A DNA stretch of 64,000 bases from Lachnospiraceae bacterium AC2028 (lineage in GTDB: Bacteria; Bacillota; Clostridia; Lachnospirales; Lachnospiraceae), in NCBI GenBank assembly GCA_000702685.1, contig JNJD01000007.1, forward strand, positions 248,001 to 312,000, given 5' to 3'. The notes below the pieces were generated by a model that saw nothing but the letters and a program-made list of their open reading frames with translations, ran no database searches and had not been told where the DNA came from. A program made the position numbers and the translations under genes. How positions within the stretch are numbered: the first letter of the stretch is position 1; each line of letters opens with the position of its first letter. This document shows positions 26,735 to 36,015 of the stretch, piece after piece.

Positions 26735-28369
26735 TTAATATCCGTTTACAGCTATCATCCTGTAAACAAAATATGCAAATTCAGCGCCCGTAACAGCTCC
26801 GTGAGGATCAATGAACTGCTCGGCTTTGGATGATCCCGGTGCTCCCCTTCCGTCCATGATCTCCCATGTGACGGCCCAGGTCATGCCTTCCCAGGCATAA
26901 TAATCTATATCGAAATAATCAATATAATCATCCGTTCTTCCGTAATCAAAAGCACTCTTCAGTCCGGCGTACTCCGAATATCTCTGAAGCATAAACGCCA
27001 GATCCTGTCTGGTTACCGGAATTCCGACTCCGAACGTATCGGAAGACACATAAGGATATCCGACGCAGATGTCATTTTTCTCAGCCCAGATCACAGCTTT
27101 TTCATATACGCTTCCGGGTACAACATCCGTATAAGAGCTGCGCCCTCTCACTGCGGGACAACCGGCCATGTTATACAGATATAATACAGCCGTCTCCCTC
27201 GTGATCAGGTCACCTGCGGCCGCGGGATCGAATCGTACACCTGTAAACGAAGGCATCACTCCGGTCGTGGGAACCGTCGTCAGCAGCACTCCGTCATCGA
27301 AGCAAAGGAAATGCAGAAGATCCCCGCCATGATCGATCGACCATGAATGTCCCCTGCAGACCGCATACTCGGCTTTAACAATTCCCGAAGTATAGGTCTT
27401 AATGAGGAACGGATTGTTTCCGATGTTCAGCGCTGCGAAGTTATTGGTGAACGCCTGTAAGAAGAAAACATCGGGATTGTATGAAAGATCAAGTGCAGCA
27501 AGCTGATTGCATGCGCAATCAAGATATGCAAGCTTGGGATTATGCGAAAGGTCAAGTGCGCTTATACAGTTATAACTGCAGACGAGCTTTTGAAGTTCCG
27601 GGTTGTGACTTACATCGATCGCAAACACACCGTTATGTGCGCAGTTGTAATACTGAAGCTCCGGACAGCGGCTGACATCAATGCTTCCCAGTCCCATATT
27701 GTCCCAGATATCAAGTCTCTTCAGCTTGGGATTATGAGTGACATCAAGCTTGGTCAGATGATTTCTGAACGCGTCGAGGTGAGTGAGCTTGGGATTGTGC
27801 GACAGATCGAGAGAATACAGTTCGCACGATCCGCACATCAGATGCTCAAGCTCCGGATTATGGCTGACATCCAGTACCGGAAGCGGATTGGTGTTGCACT
27901 CGATGAATGCCATTTTGGGATTGTTTGAAACATTGAGCGAGACCAGGTTGCAGTCGTAGCAATACACCCAGACCAGTTCGGGGTTGCCCGAAAAATCAAG
28001 TGAACTAAAGAGGTTGTTGGAACACCATACACCGCGAAGATCCTTGTTGTTGCTCAGGTCCATCGAAGCGATCAGGTTATCCTTGCACCAGAGTCCCTGA
28101 AGAGCCGTGAAATACTCGACTCCCTTTACGGACCGGATGCCCATTCCCTCACAGTAGATATTCAGTGTTGTGGCAATCTCATAGTCATCAAGAATGCCGT
28201 TCCCGTTCTGATCGTAACTTGATGAAATGACAGCCCTGAAATTAGCATCCGGAAATGTTGCGGCATTGATAGGAACACCGCCCGCCGCATGAGCCTTCAG
28301 ACTTATCGCAAACGGAATGACCGCCGCAGCGATCACCGCCAATATGATCTTCTTAACAACAGATCTCAT
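26735..28369 (-). CDS. Secreted leucine-rich repeat protein with EF-hand and SLH-like C-terminus
   Basis: 544 aa. The signal peptide (1-28) has KK, a hydrophobic core and an AHA-A cleavage motif. An EF-hand-like loop DQNGNGILDDYE lies at about 53-64. About eleven ~21-residue LRRs follow (about 85-330), with consensus LDLSHNPxLxxLxCxxN. Three ~55-residue C-terminal segments (about 380-544), containing ITRETAVLYLYN and VTRQDLAFMLQR, resemble S-layer homology motifs that hold proteins to the cell wall. Likely a surface adhesin or binding protein. It sits between two GMP synthase genes on the same strand, which looks accidental. Confidence 0.85.
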   Translation of the reverse strand: MRSVVKKIILAVIAAAVIPFAISLKAHAAGGVPINAATFPDANFRAVISSSYDQNGNGILDDYEIATTLNIYCEGMGIRSVKGVEYFTALQGLWCKDNLIASMDLSNNKDLRGVWCSNNLFSSLDFSGNPELVWVYCYDCNLVSLNVSNNPKMAFIECNTNPLPVLDVSHNPELEHLMCGSCELYSLDLSHNPKLTHLDAFRNHLTKLDVTHNPKLKRLDIWDNMGLGSIDVSRCPELQYYNCAHNGVFAIDVSHNPELQKLVCSYNCISALDLSHNPKLAYLDCACNQLAALDLSYNPDVFFLQAFTNNFAALNIGNNPFLIKTYTSGIVKAEYAVCRGHSWSIDHGGDLLHFLCFDDGVLLTTVPTTGVMPSFTGVRFDPAAAGDLITRETAVLYLYNMAGCPAVRGRSSYTDVVPGSVYEKAVIWAEKNDICVGYPYVSSDTFGVGIPVTRQDLAFMLQRYSEYAGLKSAFDYGRTDDYIDYFDIDYYAWEGMTWAVTWEIMDGRGAPGSSKAEQFIDPHGAVTGAEFAYFVYRMIAVNGY

Positions 28370-28424
28370 TCAATACCCCCCGATATGATTGTAATACTAC
28401 CAAAAAATCTTTCCTGATCACCGG

Positions 28425-28712
28425 CTACATTCCGTATCTGACCGCACAGCCCAGGAAAAGTATCAATCCCAGAACTATAAAATTTATCACGATCAGGATA
28501 AGATTGAAAACATCTGCCAGCCAGTGAAAATCTTCTTTAAATCCCTCTCTGATGATGATGCTCAAGACAAGGATTATTATTGTCAGATAGGTGACCAGCA
28601 CATAATAAGCATCGCTTCTATGTGTATTATGCCCGTAACCCATCAAGACAAACGGAATAAGCTGAAACAGAAAAAAGAGTGTTGTGAAAAATATCTTTTT
28701 TAATCTATCCAT
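28425..28712 (-). CDS. Small membrane protein, function unknown
   Basis: 95 aa with three hydrophobic segments (about 9-25, 37-54, 68-88) and a positively charged start. It begins 18 nt after the guaA stop and so probably shares its transcript. The ribosome site GGAAAAGA is moderate. No family recognised; a real gene is likely because of its position and sustained hydrophobic periodicity, but this is not certain. Confidence 0.6.
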   Translation of the reverse strand: MDRLKKIFFTTLFFLFQLIPFVLMGYGHNTHRSDAYYVLVTYLTIIILVLSIIIREGFKEDFHWLADVFNLILIVINFIVLGLILFLGCAVRYGM

Positions 28713-28730
28713 GTATTCTTTTCCGTAAGG

Positions 28731-30362
28731 TCACTCCAGCTCCACGGTCCCGGGAGGCTTCGATGTGAGATCGTAGAGTACACGGTTTACTCCTCTTACC
28801 TCATTGATGATACGGTTCATAACCTTCATCAGGATATCGTAAGGGATCTGTGCCGATTCTGCGGTCATGAAATCAACGGTCTTGACTGCGCGGAGTGCAA
28901 CGGCAAAATCATAAGTTCTCTCATCACCCATAACGCCTACACTGCGCATATTGGTAAGTGCCGCGAAATACTGGTCGGGCATCCATGAAGGCCAGTAGCT
29001 TCTTAGGAGTGCATGATTGGGATTTGCCCTGTCTATCCTGACGCCTGCTGCCTCCGCCGCTTCATAAGCATACTCGTTGGCCGCGGCTTCAACCTCTTCA
29101 CGGTAGATCGCATCGGAATCCTGAACCATCTTAACCTTCTCCGCGGAAACATCTCCGATGATACGGATACCGAGTCCGGGTCCGGGGAAGGGCTGTCTGA
29201 AGACGAGCTGATCGGGAATCCCGAGTTCAAGTCCGACCTTACGAACTTCGTCCTTGAACAGATTTCTGAGGGGCTCGATTATCTCCTTGAAATCAACATG
29301 CTCGGGAAGACCGCCCACATTGTGATGTGATTTGATGACTGCGGATTCACCGCCGAGACCGGATTCTACAACATCGGGATAAATGGTTCCCTGTACAAGG
29401 AAGTCTACGCGTCCGATCTTCCTGGCTTCTTCCTCGAATACTCTTATGAATTCTTCGCCGATGATCTTGCGCTTTCTTTCAGGCTCTGCGATTCCCGCAA
29501 GTTTAACGTAATATCTCTCGGCCGCATTTACCCTTATGAAGTTAAGATCGTAAGGACCTTCGGGTCCGAATACTGCCTCGACCTGGTCTCCCTCGTCTTT
29601 CCTCAAGAGACCGTGATCTACGAATACGCATGTGAGCTGCTTTCCGACCGCCTTGGAAAGAAGTACCGCGGCAACGGAAGAATCAACTCCGCCGGAAAGA
29701 GCACAGAGAACTTTTCCGTTTCCTACCTTTTCCCTGATGAGCTTTATCTGTTCCTGAACAAAGGAATCCATCTTCCAGTCGCCCGCGCATCCGCAGACGT
29801 TGTAGAGGAAATTACCGAGCATCTTCGTTCCCTCGGGAGTGTGAAGAACTTCGGGATGATACTGGAAACCGTATAATTTCTTTTCATCATTTGCGATCGC
29901 TGCATAAGGACAATTGTCGGTCACTGCTATCGACTTAAATCCCGGAGCTATCTTCGAGATATAATCGTTATGGCTCATCCAGCAGGTTGTGTTTTCCTTT
30001 ACACCCTCGAATACGGGTGAGGAAGTGTCCACCTTAAGAGCAGTGTGACCGTATTCCCTTACGGGTGCCTTCTCGACATTTCCACCGAGCACGAAGCTCA
30101 TAAGCTGTGCTCCGTAGCAGAGACCCAGAACGGGAACTCCCATTTCGAAGAGCTGCTTATCGCACGATGCGGCTCCCTCTTCATAGACGCTTGCAGGTCC
30201 TCCGGTTAAAATAATCCCCTTGGGATTCATTGCCCTGATCTGATCGATCGGTGTCCTGTAAGAATAGATCTCACAATAGACATTGTTTTCCCTTACTCTT
30301 CTTGCGACCAGCTGATTGTACTGTCCGCCGAAATCTATTACGAGCACCAGTTCCTTGTCCAT
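28731..30362 (-). CDS. guaA: GMP synthase, glutamine-hydrolysing (full length)
   Basis: 543 aa. The N-terminal class I glutaminase (about 1-195) has the nucleophile Cys in GLCYGAQLM and the His/Glu pair in YHPEVLHT. The ATP-PPase carries [10 protein letters not shown] (about 221-230), and the dimerisation domain ends KPPGTVELE. It converts XMP to GMP. A ~35-residue insertion rich in Ala/Glu (about 415-450) is absent from the short paralogue. AAAGGA precedes the ATG. No purine riboswitch motif is seen upstream. Confidence 0.95.
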   Translation of the reverse strand: MDKELVLVIDFGGQYNQLVARRVRENNVYCEIYSYRTPIDQIRAMNPKGIILTGGPASVYEEGAASCDKQLFEMGVPVLGLCYGAQLMSFVLGGNVEKAPVREYGHTALKVDTSSPVFEGVKENTTCWMSHNDYISKIAPGFKSIAVTDNCPYAAIANDEKKLYGFQYHPEVLHTPEGTKMLGNFLYNVCGCAGDWKMDSFVQEQIKLIREKVGNGKVLCALSGGVDSSVAAVLLSKAVGKQLTCVFVDHGLLRKDEGDQVEAVFGPEGPYDLNFIRVNAAERYYVKLAGIAEPERKRKIIGEEFIRVFEEEARKIGRVDFLVQGTIYPDVVESGLGGESAVIKSHHNVGGLPEHVDFKEIIEPLRNLFKDEVRKVGLELGIPDQLVFRQPFPGPGLGIRIIGDVSAEKVKMVQDSDAIYREEVEAAANEYAYEAAEAAGVRIDRANPNHALLRSYWPSWMPDQYFAALTNMRSVGVMGDERTYDFAVALRAVKTVDFMTAESAQIPYDILMKVMNRIINEVRGVNRVLYDLTSKPPGTVELE

Positions 30363-30600
30363 ATTTTCATTCCTTTCAAAAAAGACACCAATGATTATAT
30401 ATAAAATTTCTACATAATAAAAGAAAACTTGGCTATTATATTTTGTCTGAATATTGACGATATATACATAAAATAGTCAGAATACTGCAAGTCTGCATCG
30501 GGGATTCTGAAAGAATTCAGACAGAAAATGCCGAAAAACCTTTAAAATACGTAAAAAAATATCTTGCAAAATTGACTGTGCAGTGTTAACTTAAACTTAA
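30363..30600. other. Intergenic region between divergent guaA and the FliD-like gene
   Basis: AT-rich. On the minus strand TATAAT-like boxes occur near 30400 and 30437 and could serve guaA, but no good -35 is paired with them. On the plus strand TTGACT at 30572-30577 is a possible -35 for the FliD-like gene, with TTAACT (30597-30602) at an unusual 19-nt spacing. No riboswitch recognised here. Confidence 0.4.
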
Positions 30601-30615
30601 CTAATAGTCTGATGG

Positions 30616-30702
30616 TGGCGTAGTATCGAATTTTCGGTATACGTCTTCCGCGTATAGGGGAAGGATCCCTTTAGCGGAGCATAAGCCTGCACCGGCTGTC
30701 AC
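30616..30702 (+). ncRNA. Structured 5' leader of the FliD-like gene (unassigned)
   Basis: A closing stem GTGGC (30616-30620) with GTCAC (30698-30702) encloses three arms: TATCGA/TCGGTA; TTCCGC/GCGGAG, itself holding a GGG/CCC hairpin; and AGCC/GGCT. The ribosome site AAAGGGGG lies 14 nt downstream, so the fold could affect translation. A short part (GCATAAGCC...CCGGC) recalls the c-di-GMP-I riboswitch core, but the rest does not fit, so no family is assigned. Confidence 0.45.
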
Positions 30703-30731
30703 ACATTTCATGGAAGAAAGGGGGCGTGGCA

Positions 30732-32024
30732 ATGAGTGCTGTATCTAATACAATATTCAATAATTATCTGACGGCCTATGGCGCCCCGAAGATATCCAAG
30801 TACGACACTCACAAGAAGAGTGAGCTTCGAAGTACTTATAATTCCATTGTCAAAGCAAATAAAGATGCTCCCTGGTATCTTCCTGTAAATGATCAGGAGG
30901 CTAAGATTGGTGCGATCGGACTTAAAGAGTCCGCCAGAAATCTGCGCTCTTCGCTTGCCGAAGTGGGCGGTCTGGAAGAAGACGGCGCATTTAACAAAAA
31001 GCATGCGGCATCAACGGATCCGGACGTCGTATCGGTTGATTACATCGGTGACAACAATACGGATTCAGTTCCTTCTTTTGATATCGAAGTAAAGCAGCTT
31101 GCATCTCCTCAGGAGAATACCGGCAAGTTCCTTTCGGATATTCCCACATCCCTTCCCGAAGATAATTATTCCTTCGATGTCGGAATAGGCGACATGAACT
31201 ATGAGTTCCAGTTCCACATTAAGGACGGAGAATCCAACCGAAGCATACAGCAGAGACTTGTAAGGCTTGTAAACAACGCCGGCATAGGTCTCAGCGCTTC
31301 CATAGAAGAAAGCGGCCCCCAGGCGGCAATAAAGATCATATCCGATTCCAACGGAATATCACTCGGAAAGAACACCATCTTCTCCATAAGCGATAACAGG
31401 ACATCCAAGGCATCCGGATCGGTCGATTACTTCGGACTTGATAACGTAAGCAGTTATCCCACCAATGCACTGTTTACATTGAACGGCGAAGACAGGCATG
31501 CATCATCCAATCACTTCACGATAGGCAAGATGTATGAAGTCAACTTAAACAGCGTGAGCAATGAAGGTGAGCCCACAACCATCAGTGTCAAAGCAGACAT
31601 CGATTCCGTGGAAGAAAACGTCGGACAGCTCATCGGAAGCTTCAACGAATTCCTTAAGGCCGTAAATTCCTACACAGGCCAGGGCATCAAGACAAAGCTT
31701 CTCGATAACGAACTGAGCGGAATAACCGGTGCATATAAAGAGGCTCTCGGCGAACTCGGAATCAACATTGAAGACGGCGGTTCACTGTCCATAGATTCGG
31801 ACAAGCTCAGAAGCGTTGCGGGAGAAAGTGCTGATATAGGCAAGACCTTCAGTACTCTCAAGGATTTCTCGAATTCGATGATGAAAAAGAGTACGCAGGT
31901 ATCGCTCGATCCCATGCAGTACGTAAACCGTAAAGTGGTCGCTTACAAGAATCCGGGACACAACTTCTCATCGCCTTACACTTCAAGCATATACAGCGGA
32001 ATGATGTTCAACTTCAGCTGCTGA
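30732..32024 (+). CDS. FliD-like flagellar cap/hook-associated protein
   Basis: 430 aa from the ATG at 30732, with AAAGGGGG eight nt upstream (a GTG at 30726 is too close to it). The beta-rich middle (about 105-290) and the C-terminal helical segment with NVGQLIGSFNEFLKAVNSYT (about 298-317) match the C-terminal half of FliD. The usual N-terminal coiled part is replaced by an unrelated ~95-residue segment. FliD caps the filament and helps flagellin fold. No other flagellar gene is in the window, so it is an orphan copy; adhesin-like use is possible. A structured leader precedes it. Confidence 0.72.
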   Translation: MSAVSNTIFNNYLTAYGAPKISKYDTHKKSELRSTYNSIVKANKDAPWYLPVNDQEAKIGAIGLKESARNLRSSLAEVGGLEEDGAFNKKHAASTDPDVVSVDYIGDNNTDSVPSFDIEVKQLASPQENTGKFLSDIPTSLPEDNYSFDVGIGDMNYEFQFHIKDGESNRSIQQRLVRLVNNAGIGLSASIEESGPQAAIKIISDSNGISLGKNTIFSISDNRTSKASGSVDYFGLDNVSSYPTNALFTLNGEDRHASSNHFTIGKMYEVNLNSVSNEGEPTTISVKADIDSVEENVGQLIGSFNEFLKAVNSYTGQGIKTKLLDNELSGITGAYKEALGELGINIEDGGSLSIDSDKLRSVAGESADIGKTFSTLKDFSNSMMKKSTQVSLDPMQYVNRKVVAYKNPGHNFSSPYTSSIYSGMMFNFSC

Positions 32025-32040
32025 CAAATGAAAGCATAAC

Positions 32041-32073
32041 AAAACCCTGCGTGATCGCTCACGCAGGGTTTTT
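32041..32073. terminator. Bidirectional intrinsic terminator
   Basis: A 12-bp perfect stem AACCCTGCGTGA (32043-32054) and TCACGCAGGGTT (32059-32070), loop TCGC, with T runs on both sides. It ends the FliD-like gene (+) and glf (-). Confidence 0.92.
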
Positions 32074-32088
32074 CATATCCGGATATTC

Positions 32089-33192
32089 TTATGCCAGTTC
32101 TTTTTCGGCAGTTTCGAGAGCCGAGGCGATGACCTTGTCCATATCAAAGTATTTATATACTCCGAGTCTTCCTCCGAAGATCACATTCTTCTCTTCATCG
32201 GCAAGAGCCTTGTACTGTTCGTACAGTGAGTTGTTCCTGTCATTGTTGACGGGATAATAAGGTTCGTCACCGGGCTTCCATTCACTCGGGTATTCCCTGG
32301 TTATGACAGTGCCGTCACCTTTTCCGAATTCAAAGTGCTTATGCTCTATGATCCTTGTGTAAGGCACATCTGCGGATGTGTAATTGACTGCGGCATTACC
32401 CTGGAAATTATCACAGTCCGGCATATACTCTTCTTCGAATCTGAGTGATCTGTATTCAAGCGTGCCGAGCCTGAAATCAAAGTACTCATCAACAGGTCCG
32501 GTGTAGATCACTTTATCGAATGTATCATCGGTGCCGGCAATGAAATCCTTATATGTCACGCCAAGCTTTACATCTATGCCTTTAAGCATGTTTTCGACAA
32601 GCTTTGTATAACCGCCGACAGGTATTCCCTGATATCTGTCGTTGAAATAATTATTGTCAAAGGTAAACCTTACCGGAAGTCTCTTGATGATGAACGCGGG
32701 AAGTTCGGTGCACTTTCTGCCCCACTGCTTCTGGGTGTATCCCTTGATCAGCTTTTCGTAGATATCTTTTCCTACGAGCGATATGGCCTGCTCTTCGAGA
32801 TTTTCGGGATTCTCTTTGAAGCCGTCCTTCTTCTGCTCATCAATTATCTTCCTTGCTTCTTCCGGCGTCTGTATTCCCCACATCTTGCTGAATGTGTTCA
32901 TATTGAACGGAAGGTTGTACAACTCATCACCGTACTTTGCAACGGGAGCATTAATGAAATTGTTGAACTCGGCGAACTCATTCACATAGTCCCACACTTT
33001 CCTGTCGGAAGTATGGAATATATGTGCTCCGTACTTATGCACGTTGATGCCGTGTTCTTCGGCGGTGTAGATATTTCCCGCTATATTATTCCTCTTATCG
33101 ATCACAAGACATTTTTTTCCTTTGGATGCGGCTTCATGTGCGAACACCGCTCCGAAGAGTCCCGAACCGACTATCAGATAATCATATTTCAT
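32089..33192 (-). CDS. glf: UDP-galactopyranose mutase
   Basis: 367 aa, usual length. N-terminal FAD-binding Rossmann motif [14 protein letters not shown] (about 7-20), [10 protein letters not shown] (about 54-63), the GYTQKQWG segment (about 155-162) and the C-terminal [14 protein letters not shown]. The flavoenzyme converts UDP-galactopyranose to UDP-galactofuranose for cell-surface glycans. Its ATG overlaps the metK stop by 4 nt, so it sits under the SAM-I riboswitch of metK, an unusual pairing. Confidence 0.94.
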   Translation of the reverse strand: MKYDYLIVGSGLFGAVFAHEAASKGKKCLVIDKRNNIAGNIYTAEEHGINVHKYGAHIFHTSDRKVWDYVNEFAEFNNFINAPVAKYGDELYNLPFNMNTFSKMWGIQTPEEARKIIDEQKKDGFKENPENLEEQAISLVGKDIYEKLIKGYTQKQWGRKCTELPAFIIKRLPVRFTFDNNYFNDRYQGIPVGGYTKLVENMLKGIDVKLGVTYKDFIAGTDDTFDKVIYTGPVDEYFDFRLGTLEYRSLRFEEEYMPDCDNFQGNAAVNYTSADVPYTRIIEHKHFEFGKGDGTVITREYPSEWKPGDEPYYPVNNDRNNSLYEQYKALADEEKNVIFGGRLGVYKYFDMDKVIASALETAEKELA

Positions 33193-34379
33193 TTAAGATA
33201 TCCCTTTAAAAGCTCAGCCTTATCGGTCTTCTCCCAGGGAAGATCGACATCGGTACGTCCGAAGTGGCCGTATGCACTGGTTGCCTTGTAGATGGGTCTT
33301 CTGAGGTCGAGCATCTTGATGATGCCTGCGGGACGAAGATCGAAATTCTCTCTTACGATCTCAACAAGCTTCTCATCATCGATCTTGCCGGTTCCGAAGG
33401 TATCGACCATGACAGAAGTAGGCTGTGCAACACCGATCGCATATGAAAGCTGGATCTCACACTTGTCTGCGATGCCTGCGGCAACGATATTCTTGGCAAC
33501 ATATCTTGCTGCGTAAGCGGCACTTCTGTCTACCTTGGTGCAGTCTTTTCCGGAGAATGCTCCGCCGCCGTGACGTGCGTATCCGCCGTAGGTGTCTACG
33601 ATGATCTTTCTTCCGGTAAGTCCGGCATCACCGTTGGGTCCGCCGATAACAAATCTTCCGGTGGGATTGATGAAGAACTTGGTATTATCATCGATCAGCT
33701 CCTTGGGAAGAACGGGATCGAATACATACTTTTTGATATCCTCGTGGATCTGCTCCTGCGTAACCTTGTCATCATGCTGGGTTGAAAGAACAACAGCCTC
33801 GAGTCTTACGGGCTTGCCGTTTGCATCGTACTCAACGGATACCTGGCTCTTTCCGTCAGCTCTGAGATAGGGAAGTGTTCCGTTCTTTCTTACCTCGGTA
33901 AGCTTTCTGGTAAGCTTGTGCGCAAGAGAAATGGGATAAGGCATAAGCTCGGGAGTCTCGTTGACGGCATAACCGAACATCATACCCTGGTCACCTGCTC
34001 CGATGGCTTCGATCTGCTCATCGCTCATCTGATTCTCTCTTGCTTCGAGAGCCTTGTCGACACCCATTGCGATATCGGGTGACTGCTTGTCGAGCGCAAC
34101 AAGTACCGCACAGGTATTGCCGTCGAATCCCTTTTCGGATGAATCATAGCCGATGTCAACGATCGTCTTTCTTGCGATCGCCTGTATATCGACATTTGCC
34201 TTGGTTGTGATCTCGCCGGTGATGAGAACGAATCCGGTACATGTTGCGGTCTCGCATGCAACACGGCTCATGGGATCCTGTTCAACCATTGCATCGAGAA
34301 TGGCATCGGAAACGGCATCACAGATCTTGTCGGGATGTCCTTCCGTTACGGATTCGGATGTGAAGAGTATTTTTTCCAT
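33189..34379 (-). CDS. metK: S-adenosylmethionine synthetase
   Basis: 396 aa from the ATG at 34379 (GGAAAGGA upstream); a longer frame runs through the riboswitch terminator and is rejected. Motifs: [15 protein letters not shown] at the N-terminus, [12 protein letters not shown] (about 114-125) and GGGAFSGKD (about 258-266). It makes SAM from methionine and ATP. A SAM-I riboswitch and terminator precede it, so SAM represses its own synthesis. glf follows with overlapping codons. Confidence 0.97.
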   Translation of the reverse strand: MEKILFTSESVTEGHPDKICDAVSDAILDAMVEQDPMSRVACETATCTGFVLITGEITTKANVDIQAIARKTIVDIGYDSSEKGFDGNTCAVLVALDKQSPDIAMGVDKALEARENQMSDEQIEAIGAGDQGMMFGYAVNETPELMPYPISLAHKLTRKLTEVRKNGTLPYLRADGKSQVSVEYDANGKPVRLEAVVLSTQHDDKVTQEQIHEDIKKYVFDPVLPKELIDDNTKFFINPTGRFVIGGPNGDAGLTGRKIIVDTYGGYARHGGGAFSGKDCTKVDRSAAYAARYVAKNIVAAGIADKCEIQLSYAIGVAQPTSVMVDTFGTGKIDDEKLVEIVRENFDLRPAGIIKMLDLRRPIYKATSAYGHFGRTDVDLPWEKTDKAELLKGYLK

Positions 34380-34438
34380 ATTTTTCCTTTCCGGACATAT
34401 CGTCCATTGCATCTTCATTAAGTCAGAGGACGGGCAAT

Positions 34439-34466
34439 AAAAAAACCGCTTCCAAACAAGAAGCGG
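34439..34466 (-). terminator. Riboswitch-controlled terminator upstream of metK
   Basis: On the minus strand CCGCTTCTTG...GGAAGCGG (34466-34446) is followed by TTTTTTT (34445-34439). It is the expression platform of the SAM-I riboswitch: SAM-bound RNA should form it and stop transcription. Confidence 0.88.
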
Positions 34467-34493
34467 ATTCAAAATACGGGCTATTTATTCATC

Positions 34494-34592
34494 CTCTTAT
34501 TGTTCGAAATATCGCTCAGGTGGGCACCTTCCGTTTCCGGGGTTGCCGTGGCTTCATCGGTCCTATGTACCTCTGCCAACTCTGAATAAGAG
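34494..34592 (-). promoter_or_regulatory. SAM-I (S-box) riboswitch
   Basis: On the minus strand P1 is CTCTTATT (34592-34585) paired with AATAAGAG (34501-34494). Between them lie the hallmark S-box elements: CAGAG after P1, GATGAAGCC then CGGCAACC, a CCGGAAACGG-like arm and GGTGCCCACC. The order and spacing match the SAM-I class. It lies between a promoter and the metK terminator. Confidence 0.96.
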
Positions 34593-34611
34593 ACTTATTA
34601 ACTTATATAAG

Positions 34612-34640
34612 AACCTACTATAATCGCAGGCTTATGTCAA
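34612..34640 (-). promoter_or_regulatory. Predicted promoter of the metK-glf operon
   Basis: On the minus strand TTGACA (34640-34635), a 17-nt spacer and TAGGTT (34617-34612), about 20 nt before the riboswitch P1. Confidence 0.68.
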
Positions 34641-34653
34641 CAGATTTTATTGA

Positions 34654-35946
34654 TCAGCCGGTCATCAGCTTAAAGCCGCGGTAATCATTTTCCCTGTCAA
34701 CGATCCTGATATCCGCGCCGAGGTTCTTAAGCTTGATGTTGAAATCCTCGTATCCTCTCTGGATATAGCGGATATTATCGACAACGCTTTCTCCCTCCGC
34801 AGCAAGAGCCGCAAGCACAAGAGCTGCTCCCGCTCTTAAGTCCGGTGCGGCAATGCCTGCTCCGGTGTATTTGGATACTCCGTCGATGATGGCGGTGTTG
34901 CCTTCTACCTTGATGCTCGCACCCATTCTTATGAGCTCATCGACATATTTGAATCTGTTCTCAAATATGCTCTCGGTAACGATGCTGGTTCCTTCGGAAA
35001 GGCCGAGCACAACCGTGATCTGAGGCTGCATATCGGTGGGGAAGCCGGGATAGGGAAGAGTCTTTATATGTGTATGTCTGAGAGGTCTCGAACATACGAC
35101 CCTGACCTGGTCTCCCTGTTCCATTACCTCGCATCCGATCTCGAGAAGCTTTGCGGTGATGGATTCAAGGTGCTTGGGAATGACATTCTTGACAGTGATA
35201 TCTCCCCTGGTAGCAGCGGCTGCCAGCATGAATGTTCCTGCTTCGATCTGATCGGGAACTATCGCATAGTCGCTTCCGTGGAGCTTCTGAACACCTTTGA
35301 TGCGGATGACATCGGTTCCCGCACCCTTGATGTTGGCTCCCATGGAGTTAAGGAAGTTAGCGGCATCAACGACATGAGGTTCCTTGGCCGCATTCTCGAT
35401 TATTGTCTTGCCTTCGGCCATTGATGCCGCAAGCATTATATTTATGGTCGCGCCGACACTGACGACGTCCATATAGATATGGCTGCCCGTCAGATGCTCC
35501 GCTCTTGTTTTGATCATTCCGTGTTCGAGAATAACTTCGGCTCCGAGTGCCCTGAAGCCTTTGATATGCTGATCGATGGCGCGGCATCCGATATCACATC
35601 CTCCGGGGAGAGTGACCTCGGCATGCTTGTATTTTCCGAGCATTGCGCCGATCAGATAATAAGAAGCTCTGATCTTCTTGATATTCTCATCACAGACTAC
35701 CGTGGAAGTAATGCCTGCGGCATTGATGGTAACTCTGTGACGGTTCTCTTTATTGATGATGATGCCTATACTTCCCATTGCGTCCATGAGCACGTTGGTG
35801 TCACGAACATCGGGAACATTGTCTATATGAACGGTTTCGTCGGTCATGATCGAAGCGGCGAGTATAGGAAGCGCAGCATTTTTTGCTCCGCCGATCTCAA
35901 CCTCTCCGACCAGGGAATTTCCACCGTGAATAAGGTACTGTTCCAT
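34654..35946 (-). CDS. murA: UDP-N-acetylglucosamine 1-carboxyvinyltransferase
   Basis: 430 aa. Typical start GGNSLVGEVEIGGAKNAALPILAA; the catalytic Cys lies in LPGGCDIGCRAIDQH (about 115-120, Cys present, so fosfomycin-sensitive type), and RAGAALVLAALAAEG closes the C-terminal half. It transfers enolpyruvate from PEP to UDP-GlcNAc, the first committed step of peptidoglycan synthesis. A promoter lies within the end of plsC. Confidence 0.96.
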   Translation of the reverse strand: MEQYLIHGGNSLVGEVEIGGAKNAALPILAASIMTDETVHIDNVPDVRDTNVLMDAMGSIGIIINKENRHRVTINAAGITSTVVCDENIKKIRASYYLIGAMLGKYKHAEVTLPGGCDIGCRAIDQHIKGFRALGAEVILEHGMIKTRAEHLTGSHIYMDVVSVGATINIMLAASMAEGKTIIENAAKEPHVVDAANFLNSMGANIKGAGTDVIRIKGVQKLHGSDYAIVPDQIEAGTFMLAAAATRGDITVKNVIPKHLESITAKLLEIGCEVMEQGDQVRVVCSRPLRHTHIKTLPYPGFPTDMQPQITVVLGLSEGTSIVTESIFENRFKYVDELIRMGASIKVEGNTAIIDGVSKYTGAGIAAPDLRAGAALVLAALAAEGESVVDNIRYIQRGYEDFNIKLKNLGADIRIVDRENDYRGFKLMTG

Positions 35947-35986
35947 GAAAACCTCTTAAAATGGTTCGAGTTTTACATACGCCGTA

Positions 35987-36015
35987 ACTTTACCACAAAA
36001 CAGCCTCAATGTCCA
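35987..36015 (-). promoter_or_regulatory. Predicted promoter of murA
   Basis: On the minus strand TGGACA (36015-36010), a 17-nt spacer and TAAAGT (35992-35987). The -35 box overlaps the end of plsC. Confidence 0.5.

Noticed and set aside
30363-30480. Purine riboswitch upstream of guaA
   Set aside because: The conserved TATA/GGTTTC elements of the purine aptamer are absent.
30616-30702. Calling the FliD-like leader a c-di-GMP riboswitch
   Set aside because: Only a short segment resembles the class I core; the first half and the tetraloop arm do not fit, so it is left unassigned.
34380-34472. Longer N-terminus of MetK
   Set aside because: It passes through the riboswitch terminator; the ATG at 34379 gives the standard MetK start.
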